DNA of 64,000 nucleotides. It comes from Lachnospiraceae bacterium. Lineage in GTDB: Bacteria > Bacillota > Clostridia > Lachnospirales > Lachnospiraceae. Location of the stretch: contig JAEENO010000020.1 of assembly GCA_016283755.1 (NCBI GenBank), positions 1 through 64,000 of the forward strand, given 5' to 3'. The notes under the pieces were generated by a model that was given only the letters and a program-made list of their open reading frames with translations, was not told the DNA's origin and ran no database searches. Shown piece after piece: positions 44,260 to 53,007 of this stretch. Position 1 is the first letter of the stretch. Every line of letters starts with the position of its first letter. Position numbers and translations under genes: made by a program.

Positions 44260-45060
44260 TTAATCAAGCAGTCCGTGAGCAATATCTACTATGCTCTCCG
44301 GAGTCACTTCTCCTTCATCCAAACCTTTATCGTCTTTTCTTAAGTATATAAGATATTCTATATTACCTTCCGGGCCTTTAATCGGTGAATGTGAAAGTCC
44401 AAGAACCGAGAAACCGTTAGAAAGCGCAAACTCCTTAACCTTCTCGATAACTTCAACATGGGTGCTTTTCTCTCTGACTACGCCCTTCTTGCCGACTTTT
44501 TCCTTGCCCGCTTCAAACTGCGGCTTAATAAGACACACCATCTCGCCGCCGTCTTTAAGTAAATCATATGCAGGCTTTAACACAAGCGTTAAAGATATGA
44601 AAGACACATCAACCGATGCGAAATCGAGCTTCTCACCTATCATATCTTCAGTTACGTATCGAATATTGGTCTTCTCCATACATACGACACGCTCGTCCTG
44701 TCTTAACTTCCAGGCAAACTGACCGTAACCGACATCAACCGCGAAAACCTTAGACGCACCGTTTTGAAGCATGCAGTCTGTGAAACCACCGGTCGAAGCT
44801 CCTATATCCATGCAGACCTTACCGGAAAGATCAAGCTTAAAGTCTTCCATAGCCTTCTCAAGCTTAAGACCTCCTCGGCTTACATAACGAAGCGTATTGC
44901 CCTTAACTTCTATAACAGCATCTTCTTTAATAAGCGTACCCGCCTTGTCTTCGCGAACACCGTCAACAAATATGTCGCCGGCCATTATGATAGTTTTAGC
45001 TTTTTCTCTGCTCGGGGCAAGGCCCTTAGATACAAGCAGCTGATCAAGTCTTTCTTTCAT
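44260..45060 (-). CDS. tlyA: TlyA-family rRNA 2'-O-methyltransferase
   Basis: An S4 RNA-binding domain (residues 1-60, RLDQLLVSKGLAPSREKAKTII) is followed by an FtsJ-type SAM methyltransferase with motif I DIGASTGGFTDCML. The K-D-K-E type catalytic set appears plausible (K82-region, D-VD, K-LIKPQFEAG, E). TlyA proteins methylate rRNA riboses; some are annotated as hemolysins, which I do not support here. It lies 4 bases downstream of dxs. Confidence 0.94.
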   Translation of the reverse strand: MKERLDQLLVSKGLAPSREKAKTIIMAGDIFVDGVREDKAGTLIKEDAVIEVKGNTLRYVSRGGLKLEKAMEDFKLDLSGKVCMDIGASTGGFTDCMLQNGASKVFAVDVGYGQFAWKLRQDERVVCMEKTNIRYVTEDMIGEKLDFASVDVSFISLTLVLKPAYDLLKDGGEMVCLIKPQFEAGKEKVGKKGVVREKSTHVEVIEKVKEFALSNGFSVLGLSHSPIKGPEGNIEYLIYLRKDDKGLDEGEVTPESIVDIAHGLLD

Positions 45061-45064
45061 AGAA

Positions 45065-46918
45065 TCAATATATTTCCTTCACTTTACTTACAATCGAATC
45101 GATATCAAGTCCGCAGTCCTTATATAAAACTGCTGTCGAACCCTGCTCGATAAACTTATCCGGAATACCGAGATGAATAATATTAACGTTCGCAATACCT
45201 TCTCTCTCGTAAAAGTCCGAGATCATAACACCTGCGCCGCTATAAACTGCGTGATCTTCAACCGTAATAACAGTATCATACTTACCCGCAACATCTCTTA
45301 ACATATCGTAATCAAGAGGCTTCGCAAATCTTAAGTTAACTACGCCTACGTCAATTCCTTCTTCCTCTAGTATTAAGCTTGCTTCAAAAGCGTTCTTTAC
45401 CATGCTTCCGTACGCGATAAGACAGACTTTCCTGCCTTCCTTAATAACTTCAGACTTCCCAAGTTCTATCGGATTCTTCAACTCCTTAAGTCCCTGATAT
45501 GCCTCACCTCGAGGATATCTTATTGCTATAGGGCCGTTATATTCCACTGCAAACTTCATCATTTCGGTAAGCTCATGACCGTTCTTCGGCGCCATAAGCA
45601 CCATATTCGGAAGTCCCTGCATATAAGCTATATCAAAAACGCCGTGATGCGTAGGTCCGTCGTTGCCTACCAATCCTGCTCTGTCAATCGCGAAGATTAC
45701 ATGTGCTTTTTGCATGCACACATCCTGCGCAATCTCGTCAAATCCACGCTGCAAGAACGAAGAATACACCGCAAATACCGGAATCTTGCCGGATAAAGCA
45801 AGTCCTGTAGCAAAGGATACCGCATGACCTTCAGCAATACCCACATCAAAAAAGCGCTCGGGGTAGTTAACCTTATACTTCTTAAGTCCCGTTCCGTCTG
45901 CCATCGCAGCGGTTATCGCAACAAGACTCTCGTTTTTCTCGCCAAGGCGAAGCATCGCCTTACTGAATACATCGGTATAACTCGGGTTACCCTTCTTGGT
46001 CTCACCTGTAGATAACTCAAAAGGTCCTGTTCCGTGATATTTATCAGGGTGCTTCTCGGCAAATTCGTATCCCTTACCCTTCTTGGTAACTACATGTACA
46101 AGCACAGGGCCGTCTATTCTTGACGCATACTTAAGAAGCTTTAATACTTCCTTAATGTTATGTCCGTCAACAGGGCCAAGATACTTAATACCCATCTCTT
46201 CAAAGAACATACCCGGAACCATTAACTGCTTTAATGAATTCTTGGTTCTTCTTATCGCACGTACCAAAGGATCTCCGACACCCGGAATCTTCTCGAGAGA
46301 ATCCGTAACGGAATCCTTTAAGGATGTATATATCTTACCCGTACGAAGTCTTGATAACTGAGATGAGAAACCACCGACATTCTCGGATATCGACATCTGG
46401 TTATCGTTAAGAACAATAATAAAATTGCCGTTAACAAGCGATACGTTATTCAAAGCCTCATAAGCGACACCGCCTGTCATGGCGCCGTCTCCTATAAGAC
46501 ATACTATCTTTTCATCGGTTTTATTAAGGCATCGGGCCGCAGCAAATCCAAGTCCCGCCGAAATCGAATTGGAACTATGACCCGAATCGAATGAATCGCA
46601 AGGTGACTCATCGCGCTTCGGAAAACCGCTTAAACCGTGATACTGGCGAAGAGTATCGAAATCATTCTTTCTTCCCGTCAATATCTTATGTGTATAGCAC
46701 TGATGTCCCACATCAAATATAAGCTTATCCTTAGGAAAATCCATGAATAAGTGAAGCGCCATCGTAAGCTCCACAACACCTAAGTTAGGCGCAAGATGGC
46801 CGCCCTTTTCGGACACGTGCGTAAGTATATATTCCCTTATCTCCTCCGCAAGACGCTGCCACTCGGACTCGGGAATCTTCTTAATATCATTTTCTCTATT
46901 GATTCTGTCGAGTATCAT
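45065..46918 (-). CDS. dxs: 1-deoxy-D-xylulose-5-phosphate synthase
   Basis: Joins pyruvate and glyceraldehyde-3-phosphate in the first step of the MEP isoprenoid pathway, using thiamin diphosphate. The ThDP motif GDGAMTGGVAYEALNN is at about 143-158, and the transketolase C-terminal domain (IAYGSMVKNAFEASLILEEEGIDVGVVNLRF) follows. The 617 residues are a normal length. It lies between ispA and tlyA, and pairs functionally with ispA, whose polyprenyl product depends on this pathway. Confidence 0.98.
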   Translation of the reverse strand: MILDRINRENDIKKIPESEWQRLAEEIREYILTHVSEKGGHLAPNLGVVELTMALHLFMDFPKDKLIFDVGHQCYTHKILTGRKNDFDTLRQYHGLSGFPKRDESPCDSFDSGHSSNSISAGLGFAAARCLNKTDEKIVCLIGDGAMTGGVAYEALNNVSLVNGNFIIVLNDNQMSISENVGGFSSQLSRLRTGKIYTSLKDSVTDSLEKIPGVGDPLVRAIRRTKNSLKQLMVPGMFFEEMGIKYLGPVDGHNIKEVLKLLKYASRIDGPVLVHVVTKKGKGYEFAEKHPDKYHGTGPFELSTGETKKGNPSYTDVFSKAMLRLGEKNESLVAITAAMADGTGLKKYKVNYPERFFDVGIAEGHAVSFATGLALSGKIPVFAVYSSFLQRGFDEIAQDVCMQKAHVIFAIDRAGLVGNDGPTHHGVFDIAYMQGLPNMVLMAPKNGHELTEMMKFAVEYNGPIAIRYPRGEAYQGLKELKNPIELGKSEVIKEGRKVCLIAYGSMVKNAFEASLILEEEGIDVGVVNLRFAKPLDYDMLRDVAGKYDTVITVEDHAVYSGAGVMISDFYEREGIANVNIIHLGIPDKFIEQGSTAVLYKDCGLDIDSIVSKVKEIY

Positions 46919-46927
46919 TTGTAACTC

Positions 46928-47824
46928 CTACTTCTTGCGATTGATCAAGGAAAGCAATAACTCTTTTACAAATTCATCGTTATATCCTAATGAATCAAGG
47001 ATTGCGACAGCTTCACCGGTTAAAGATGCAACGGCCTCGTGAGCCTTGTCAGTGCCAAGCTTACCCGCCATGGTAACCTTACCGTTCTTCGCATCACTTC
47101 CTATAGGCTTACCGAAAGTAGCCTCATCTCCCTCGATATCAAGGATATCGTCCTGTATCTGAAAAGCTATTCCCACTTTGTTGGCAATAAGCTCTATGTT
47201 CTTAATCTCATCTTTGCTTGCGCCTGCAAGTACTGCGCCTATCATCATCGATGATTCGATTAAAGCGCTTGTCTTAAGGCGATAGATAAAGTCTAGCGTC
47301 TCATAATCATTATCCTTGCCTTCGGTCTCAACATCAACTACCTGACCGCCAACCATACCGTAGATACCGGCCTTCGTAGCCAGGATATCTATAGCCTTTA
47401 TCAAAATATCGCCCGAAACTTCACCGTAAGCATAAGACTTAATTGCAGTCTCATACGCATAGTTAAGTAAACTGTCACCGGCAAGTATTGCCATAGCTTC
47501 ACCGAACACCACATGGTTTGTCTTTCTTCCGCGACGAAGTTCATCGTTATCCATAGCAGGTAAATCATCATGAATAAGCGAATACGTATGAATATATTCC
47601 TGTGCTGCCATAAAAGCTCTTATAGTCTTATTCTCCGTATTCCCGCCAAACATCTTATATACAGACATCATAAGAACCGGACGAAGGCGCTTGCCGCCCG
47701 AATCCACACTGTAATTCATTGAAGACATAACAGTCTTCTGAAGTCCTTCCTCTTTCGGAAGATAAGATAATACTATATCTTCTGCTTCAGATCTTGCCTT
47801 ATCAAATTCCGCCTTAAAATCCAT
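46928..47824 (-). CDS. ispA: Polyprenyl (farnesyl) diphosphate synthase
   Basis: Condenses isopentenyl and dimethylallyl diphosphate to short-chain prenyl diphosphates. The first Asp-rich motif is DDLPAMD (about 84-90) and the second is QDDILDIEGD (about 220-229); GGKRLRPVL (about 48-56) is the allylic-site loop. The ATG at 47824 with GAGGACGAG upstream is preferred over the ATG five codons earlier, which lies inside the xseB reading frame. Its start nearly touches the xseB stop, implying translational coupling. Confidence 0.95.
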   Translation of the reverse strand: MDFKAEFDKARSEAEDIVLSYLPKEEGLQKTVMSSMNYSVDSGGKRLRPVLMMSVYKMFGGNTENKTIRAFMAAQEYIHTYSLIHDDLPAMDNDELRRGRKTNHVVFGEAMAILAGDSLLNYAYETAIKSYAYGEVSGDILIKAIDILATKAGIYGMVGGQVVDVETEGKDNDYETLDFIYRLKTSALIESSMMIGAVLAGASKDEIKNIELIANKVGIAFQIQDDILDIEGDEATFGKPIGSDAKNGKVTMAGKLGTDKAHEAVASLTGEAVAILDSLGYNDEFVKELLLSLINRKK

Positions 47825-47825
47825 C

Positions 47826-48020
47826 TTACTCGTCCTCATTAAGCACTTTCATTTTCTTCTCAATAGTATCTATCTCAGCATTAACAGCCTTAACCTTGCC
47901 GATACCCTCTTCGTAAAGCTTGAAAGCTTCTTCAAGCGGTGTATCAGGCTCTCTTAACTTATCAATTAATTCTTCAATATCCTGTAAACCCTGTTCTATG
48001 GAAATCTTCTTCTCTGCCAT
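47826..48020 (-). CDS. xseB: Exodeoxyribonuclease VII small subunit
   Basis: A short helical protein (64 residues) that joins XseA to degrade single-stranded DNA. The family pattern IEQGLQDIEELIDKLREPDTPLEEAFKLYEEGIGKVK covers most of it. It overlaps the end of xseA by one base and is followed at once by ispA. Confidence 0.95.
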   Translation of the reverse strand: MAEKKISIEQGLQDIEELIDKLREPDTPLEEAFKLYEEGIGKVKAVNAEIDTIEKKMKVLNEDE

Positions 48021-49291
48021 TATCTTATAACCTCCGATACATTATCAACCGTAACTCCCGCAACTCCGTCTTTAAGATGCACCTTTAAAGAATCTCCCGG
48101 CTTAATATCCTTAATGCTGTGAATATGCTTGCCGTCTGCTTTCTCCGTGTATGTATATCCTTCCGCCATTTTCTTTAACGGCGAAAGCTCATCTAACGTA
48201 GCTGCAAGAAGAATTGCCTTGTTCTTCGTATCTTTAAACTTATCCGAAAGAAGTTCGATAATACTCTCCTTGGAGTCCGTAAGAAGTTCTTTTACTTCTT
48301 CGATTCTTCTTTCCATTACTTCTCTTAATTCTTCTTCGTAATCAGAAAGAGCGTGTCTCTTATTAAGAAGCAAATTATCCGGAGAGAGCTTTTGTAAGGA
48401 AAGCTTATAATTCTCGCACTGCATCTTAACACGTGATAAGCGATTCTCGAATACCGACTTAATCTCATTATTAAGGCTTTCTAACTCATCATTTAAGTCT
48501 TCAATTGAATAAACCGCAAGTTCCGCAGCAGCTGAAGGCGTCGGTGCTCTCATATCCGCAACGAAATCCGCAATCGTCGTATCCGTCTCATGACCTACCG
48601 CACTTATTATCGGAATCTTAGATGCAAATATAGCATTAGCAACCTCTTCCTCGTTAAACGGCCATAAATCCTCGATAGAACCGCCGCCTCGACCGACTAT
48701 TATAACATCGGGCTCATAAGGGATAAGCCTCTCTATCGCATGACTTATGCTTACCGCAGCACCCTCACCCTGTACAAGCGCAGGTGACAGTATAATCTGC
48801 ACATAAGGATTACGGCGCTTCGTTATATTCTCAATATCACGGATTGCCGCACCCGTAGGAGAAGTTACAACACCTAAAGTCTTAATATACTTAGGGATCG
48901 GCAGCTTATACTCTTTCTCGAACATGCCCATGTCTTCTAAGCGCTGCTTTAACTCAAGAAACTTCTTGTATAAATCTCCCTGGCCCTCTTCTTCCATGGA
49001 CTTAACGTATAACTGATATGCGCCGGTCTTATCGTACACATCGACATTACCGGTAGCTTTGACTTTCATGCCTTCTCTTGGCTCAAAAGAAAGCGTACGG
49101 GCATAACCCGCGAACATGATCGCGGATAATGCCCCTCCATCATCTTTTAAAGTAAAATATATATGCCCCGAACTGTGTCTTTTACAATTGGATATCTCAC
49201 CTGTAACCGTAACTCTGTTAAGTAAGACATCCTGAGCAAACATATTCTTGATATATGTATTAATCTCGCTTACAGAATAACTACTTTTCAT
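48020..49291 (-). CDS. xseA: Exodeoxyribonuclease VII large subunit
   Basis: The catalytic subunit of an ssDNA exonuclease. An OB-fold domain is at about 10-100 (NRVTVTGEISNCKRHSSGHIYFTLKD), followed by the catalytic region with GRGGGSIEDLWPFNEEEVANAI and HETDTTIADFVADMRAPTPSAAAEL, then a coiled-coil C-terminus. The start is set at 49291, giving MKSSYSVSEINTYIK, the usual family head. This puts it 11 bases inside the end of nusB, so translation is probably coupled; longer starts would run backwards through nusB. Confidence 0.94.
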   Translation of the reverse strand: MKSSYSVSEINTYIKNMFAQDVLLNRVTVTGEISNCKRHSSGHIYFTLKDDGGALSAIMFAGYARTLSFEPREGMKVKATGNVDVYDKTGAYQLYVKSMEEEGQGDLYKKFLELKQRLEDMGMFEKEYKLPIPKYIKTLGVVTSPTGAAIRDIENITKRRNPYVQIILSPALVQGEGAAVSISHAIERLIPYEPDVIIVGRGGGSIEDLWPFNEEEVANAIFASKIPIISAVGHETDTTIADFVADMRAPTPSAAAELAVYSIEDLNDELESLNNEIKSVFENRLSRVKMQCENYKLSLQKLSPDNLLLNKRHALSDYEEELREVMERRIEEVKELLTDSKESIIELLSDKFKDTKNKAILLAATLDELSPLKKMAEGYTYTEKADGKHIHSIKDIKPGDSLKVHLKDGVAGVTVDNVSEVIR

Positions 49292-49685
49292 CATTAAACT
49301 TAGCCAATACTCCGTTAATAAATGCAGGCGACTCATCGGAACCGAACTTCTTGGCAAGTTCTACCGCCTCATTAATGGCAACGGCATTAGGAATTGAGTC
49401 ATCATACTTCATCTCATAGAAAGCCAGACGGATAATTGTAAGATCAACCTTACTCATTCTCGTTGTCTTCCAGCGTGTAACGGATGCATTGATTGCTTCG
49501 TCGATAGTCGGGATAAGTTCCTTAATACTTAAGAATCTATCCTCGATGAACTTCGCATCCTCTTCTTCTATAGGCTCGGAATCTTCCATAAAAGCGCTAA
49601 GCTGCTCCGGAATATCTTCATTCTCATAGAATTCCACACGGAACAACATCATAAATACTCGTTCTCTTAATTGTCTTCTGCTCAT
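49281..49685 (-). CDS. nusB: Transcription antitermination factor NusB
   Basis: A small all-helical protein (134 residues) that binds boxA RNA with NusE and supports antitermination of rRNA operons. The family start MSRRQLRERVFMMLFRVEFY and the C-terminal NAVAINEAVELAKKFGSDESPAFINGVLAK are both clear. GAGGTAGAT lies before the start. It follows asp23 across a terminator-like hairpin, so the two may be only partly co-transcribed; it heads the xseA-xseB-ispA-dxs-tlyA-nadK-recN unit. Confidence 0.96.
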   Translation of the reverse strand: MSRRQLRERVFMMLFRVEFYENEDIPEQLSAFMEDSEPIEEEDAKFIEDRFLSIKELIPTIDEAINASVTRWKTTRMSKVDLTIIRLAFYEMKYDDSIPNAVAINEAVELAKKFGSDESPAFINGVLAKFNDEK

Positions 49686-49704
49686 ATCTACCTCTTAAAT
49701 TAAT

Positions 49705-49730
49705 AAAAGGATGCCTTAAGACATCCTTTT
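49705..49730 (-). terminator. Terminator-like hairpin between asp23 and nusB
   Basis: Minus strand: AAAAGGATG / CATCCTTTT (arms 49705-49713 and 49722-49730), followed by ATTAATTT. It lies 5 bases after the Asp23 stop. No separate nusB promoter is visible, so read-through probably feeds the downstream operon. Confidence 0.8.
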
Positions 49731-49734
49731 AACT

Positions 49735-50112
49735 CTAGTTATCTCTACCCACATCGATACCTGCTATCTTAACATTAACCTCTGCAACGTGAAGACCTGT
49801 CATGTTTTCAATGGACGTCTTGATTCTCTCCTGAATCTTAGCGGAAACTTCCGGCACATTAGCCGCATATGCCATAACTACGGCAACCATAACCGTTACC
49901 TCGTTACCGTTCATATCTACATGAACGCCCTTGGAAAGATTCTTCATTCCAAGCTTGGCAACTATCTCATTAGTGATATTGCCTGCCATCGCGCTTACAC
50001 CTTCAACTTCTGTTGCGGCAATACCTGCAATAATCGCAACCACTTCTTCGGCGACTGTAATCTCACCCATCTCGCCGCTCTTTATAACAAATGCTTTTCT
50101 ATCGTCAGCCAT
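49735..50112 (-). CDS. Asp23/Gls24-family envelope stress protein
   Basis: A 125-residue Asp23/Gls24 (DUF322) protein. GEITVAEEVVAIIAGIAATEVEGVSAMAG (about 14-42) and the C-terminal VAEVNVKIAGIDV are the family hallmarks. Members are linked to alkaline shock or cell-envelope stress, and a copy upstream of nusB is very common in clostridia. GGAGGC precedes the start. Confidence 0.95.
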   Translation of the reverse strand: MADDRKAFVIKSGEMGEITVAEEVVAIIAGIAATEVEGVSAMAGNITNEIVAKLGMKNLSKGVHVDMNGNEVTVMVAVVMAYAANVPEVSAKIQERIKTSIENMTGLHVAEVNVKIAGIDVGRDN

Positions 50113-50196
50113 ATAAATGCCTCCTATGTATAACTCATCAATACATAGATTATATCAAATCTTATTGCAATATAAAACCTAAAATTTATAAAAGAT

Positions 50197-52173
50197 TTAT
50201 AAACTGCGTCCCTTGTCAAATTGCTCGATAAACTCAGCCTCCGATATAATCGGAATACCGAGCTCTTTAGCCTTCATGTTCTTCGAAGAGGTTGATTCCA
50301 CGTCATTATTGACCAGGAAGTTCGTCTTCTTCGATACGGAACCCGTAACAGAACCACCCTGCGATTCAACATACGCCTTAAACTCGTCTCTGTTCTTATA
50401 GACATTGACATCGCCGGTTATAACGAAGGTAAGACCGTTTAGTGATCCATTGGATGTATCCTTCGGACCTTCATCCTTAATATTAAGTATGGATAAAAGC
50501 TCTGTAAATTCAGTCTTTCTCTTCTCATCGTTAAAAAACTCTATAATGCTTGTAGCTCGCTCCGGACCTATCTTATCGATATTTTCAAGGACTTCTCTAT
50601 TGCAGAGCTTTTCCGTAAAGCCCTTAAATCCAAGCGCCGCAACGATTCTTTTCGCAGCATCTATACCGATCTTAGGAATACATAAGGAATATATAAATCT
50701 TACAGGATCTGCATCGATACTTCTATTAATCGAATTCATAAGGTTATTAACGGATTTCTCACCGAAACCGTCAAGCTTCGCTATCTCATCATAATATCTA
50801 TCCAGTCTGTAGAAGTCAGGCAGTGACTTAATATATCCTAAGTTAACGAATCGAACTATAGTCTGAATCGACATACCGTCTATATCAAGGCCCTGCTTAC
50901 TTACAAATCTTGTAAAGCGCTTGATTTCCTTGGCCGGACACTCAGGGTTCGTACAGTGTAAAGTCTTCGTGCCGCTCTTTTCGGATATTTTAAGCTTGGT
51001 AGGTGCTAAGCATGCCGGACACTTATCAGGAATAATAAGTTCTCCGACCTTTTCCTTAACGCCTATAACCTTAGGAATAATCTTGTTACTCTTAATAACT
51101 TCAATCTTACTTCCCTTGTCGCCTATTCCAAGTCTCTCCATCTCGGAAATATTGCAAAGAGACGCTCTCTCAACCTTGGTACCTTCAAGATTTACAGGCT
51201 TAAATACGGCAACAGGCGATATAGTTGCAATAGCACAAGACCATTCCACGTATAAAAGTTCCGACTCCGCAACGGTATCCTGCCATTTAAAAGCAAGACC
51301 CGCACGGGTTGCGTGGTGTCCCGTAACAGAACCTGTCTTCGCATAATCCGTATCGTCATATGTGATAACAAGGCCGTCAACCGGGAAATCCATCTTACCG
51401 TCTTCAACCTTCTTGGTAAACTTTTCTACAGTCTCTTCTATCTTTGCACTATTGGTAAGCTCATGTTCAACAACATTAAAGCCTAATGACTTAAGATATG
51501 CCATCCTTTCCCCGAATGAACGCATCTGTCTGTCAAGGTGAACAAGCGTAAATGCTATAAAATGTACGTGCCTTGACTTAACCTTTTCTTTATCGTCTAA
51601 TGCAAGAGTCCCGCTTGCTAAGTTACGGGGATTTGCATATCTTTCATCTTCGTCATCTATTGTATCATTAATTATTTCAAAATCAGTATATGATATGATT
51701 GCCTCGCCGCGAACTACCATATGACCTTTTTCAGCGATTTCTTCCGGGATTCCGATTAACGCATCTTTAAGATATGTAATATTGCTGCCTGTCTGGCCGT
51801 TACCTCGCGTCAATATCTTCTGTAATTTACCGCCGTCATATGTAAGAACAAGAGTAAGTCCGTCTAATTTATAACTTAAATATATATCTCTCTCACCCGC
51901 AAAAGCCTTAAGTTCTTCGATACTCTTAGTCTTCGCCAGAGAAAGCGCCGGATATTCGTGTGCTTCCTTTTCACCGCTTGTCTCTTCATATCCTGCTTTC
52001 TGCGTCGGAGAATCAGGGAATATAAGCCCCGTCTCTTCTTCTAACCCGGTAAGCTCGTCAAACATAGCATCCCACTCATAGTTGGAGATACTCTCTTCAA
52101 GTCCGTTATAATATCTCTCGGATGCACTGTTCAAGGCATCGATAAGCTCATGTATGCGCTTTTCCTTATCCAT
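50197..52173 (-). CDS. ligA: NAD-dependent DNA ligase
   Basis: Seals DNA nicks using NAD+. The adenylation Lys lies in SYKLDGLTLV (about 99-108), the four-Cys zinc finger in CPACLAP...CTNPECP (about 390-420), and HhH repeats (SLCIPKIGIDAAKRIVAALGF) are followed by a C-terminal BRCT domain (about 577-658). The catalytic motif reads KLDG where E. coli has KLDG/KIDG, fine for function. At 658 residues it is near the normal 660-670. Ten bases separate it from the RluF-like gene. Confidence 0.96.
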   Translation of the reverse strand: MDKEKRIHELIDALNSASERYYNGLEESISNYEWDAMFDELTGLEEETGLIFPDSPTQKAGYEETSGEKEAHEYPALSLAKTKSIEELKAFAGERDIYLSYKLDGLTLVLTYDGGKLQKILTRGNGQTGSNITYLKDALIGIPEEIAEKGHMVVRGEAIISYTDFEIINDTIDDEDERYANPRNLASGTLALDDKEKVKSRHVHFIAFTLVHLDRQMRSFGERMAYLKSLGFNVVEHELTNSAKIEETVEKFTKKVEDGKMDFPVDGLVITYDDTDYAKTGSVTGHHATRAGLAFKWQDTVAESELLYVEWSCAIATISPVAVFKPVNLEGTKVERASLCNISEMERLGIGDKGSKIEVIKSNKIIPKVIGVKEKVGELIIPDKCPACLAPTKLKISEKSGTKTLHCTNPECPAKEIKRFTRFVSKQGLDIDGMSIQTIVRFVNLGYIKSLPDFYRLDRYYDEIAKLDGFGEKSVNNLMNSINRSIDADPVRFIYSLCIPKIGIDAAKRIVAALGFKGFTEKLCNREVLENIDKIGPERATSIIEFFNDEKRKTEFTELLSILNIKDEGPKDTSNGSLNGLTFVITGDVNVYKNRDEFKAYVESQGGSVTGSVSKKTNFLVNNDVESTSSKNMKAKELGIPIISEAEFIEQFDKGRSL

Positions 52174-52183
52174 TCCAATTCCT

Positions 52184-52921
52184 CTAATCTCTTATAACCG
52201 TCGTATTGCTTGAGTTACTTATAATTCTAAGAAGTTCCTCTCGTTCTTTACCAACGACATCTCTATATTCGCCGCTCTTAAGGTCACCGAGTTCAATATT
52301 AATTACTCTTACCCTCTTAAGATATGTAACTCTATAATCAAGTGCCTCACACATACGGCGAATCTGGCGGTTTAGCCCTTGGGTAAGAATGATCTTAAAC
52401 TTACGCTTCGATAACTTCGTAACTATACAAGGTCTTGTAACCGTATCAAGAATTGCTACACCGCTTCTCATCTTTTCAAGGAACTCATCGGTTATATCGT
52501 GATTAACGGATACGAGATATTCCTTTTCGTGCATATTGCCGGAGCGCATCATACGATTTACGATATCACCGTTATCCGTAAGTAATATAAGTCCTTCCGA
52601 ATTCTTATCCAAGCGCCCTATAGGATATATACGGGTCGGATAATTGATAAAATCAATAATATTGTCCTTTTCGCGTTTTTCCGAAGTACAGACTATGCCG
52701 ACAGGCTTATTAAAAGCAATTAAAGTAAAAGTTCCTTCCTGCCTGGTGCTTTTAACAGGCTTGCCCGATACTCTTATGTCTTCTTCGCCCGTAACTTTCT
52801 GTCCCATAACGCAAGGGATACCATTAACCGTGACATTTCCTTCATCTATTAACTTGTCAGCCTGTCTTCTCGAGCAAAAACCGATATCGGACAGGTACTT
52901 GTTGATTCTTATTTCTTCCAT
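52184..52921 (-). CDS. rluF: RluF-like 23S rRNA pseudouridine synthase
   Basis: An S4 domain (INKYLSDIGFCSRRQADKLIDEGNVTVNG, 5-33) precedes the RsuA/RluB/E/F catalytic domain with the active Asp in GRLDKNSEGLILLT. The C-terminal segment (NRQIRRMCEALDYRVTYLKRVRVINIEL) most resembles RluF, which modifies 23S position 2604 and tRNA-Tyr in E. coli; RsuA-like specificity cannot be excluded. Cotranscribed with ligA. Confidence 0.9.
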   Translation of the reverse strand: MEEIRINKYLSDIGFCSRRQADKLIDEGNVTVNGIPCVMGQKVTGEEDIRVSGKPVKSTRQEGTFTLIAFNKPVGIVCTSEKREKDNIIDFINYPTRIYPIGRLDKNSEGLILLTDNGDIVNRMMRSGNMHEKEYLVSVNHDITDEFLEKMRSGVAILDTVTRPCIVTKLSKRKFKIILTQGLNRQIRRMCEALDYRVTYLKRVRVINIELGDLKSGEYRDVVGKEREELLRIISNSSNTTVIRD

Positions 52922-52945
52922 ATTTCGTCCTTTAAAAATCTTAAG

Positions 52946-52989
52946 AAAAAGGCTTATTATGATAATTATTATATCATTAATAAGCCTTT
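52946..52989 (-). terminator. Intrinsic terminator of the SH3-domain gene
   Basis: Minus strand: AAAGGCTTATTA... pairs with ...TAATAAGCCTTT (about 52948-52989), a long stem followed by TTTTTCTTAAG. It separates the SH3 gene from rluF. Confidence 0.85.
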
Positions 52990-53007
52990 AAAACCACTAA
53001 TCAATTA

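Noticed and set aside
44260..45060. TlyA as a hemolysin.
   Set aside because: The FtsJ methyltransferase and S4 domains support an rRNA methyltransferase; the hemolysin name is historical.
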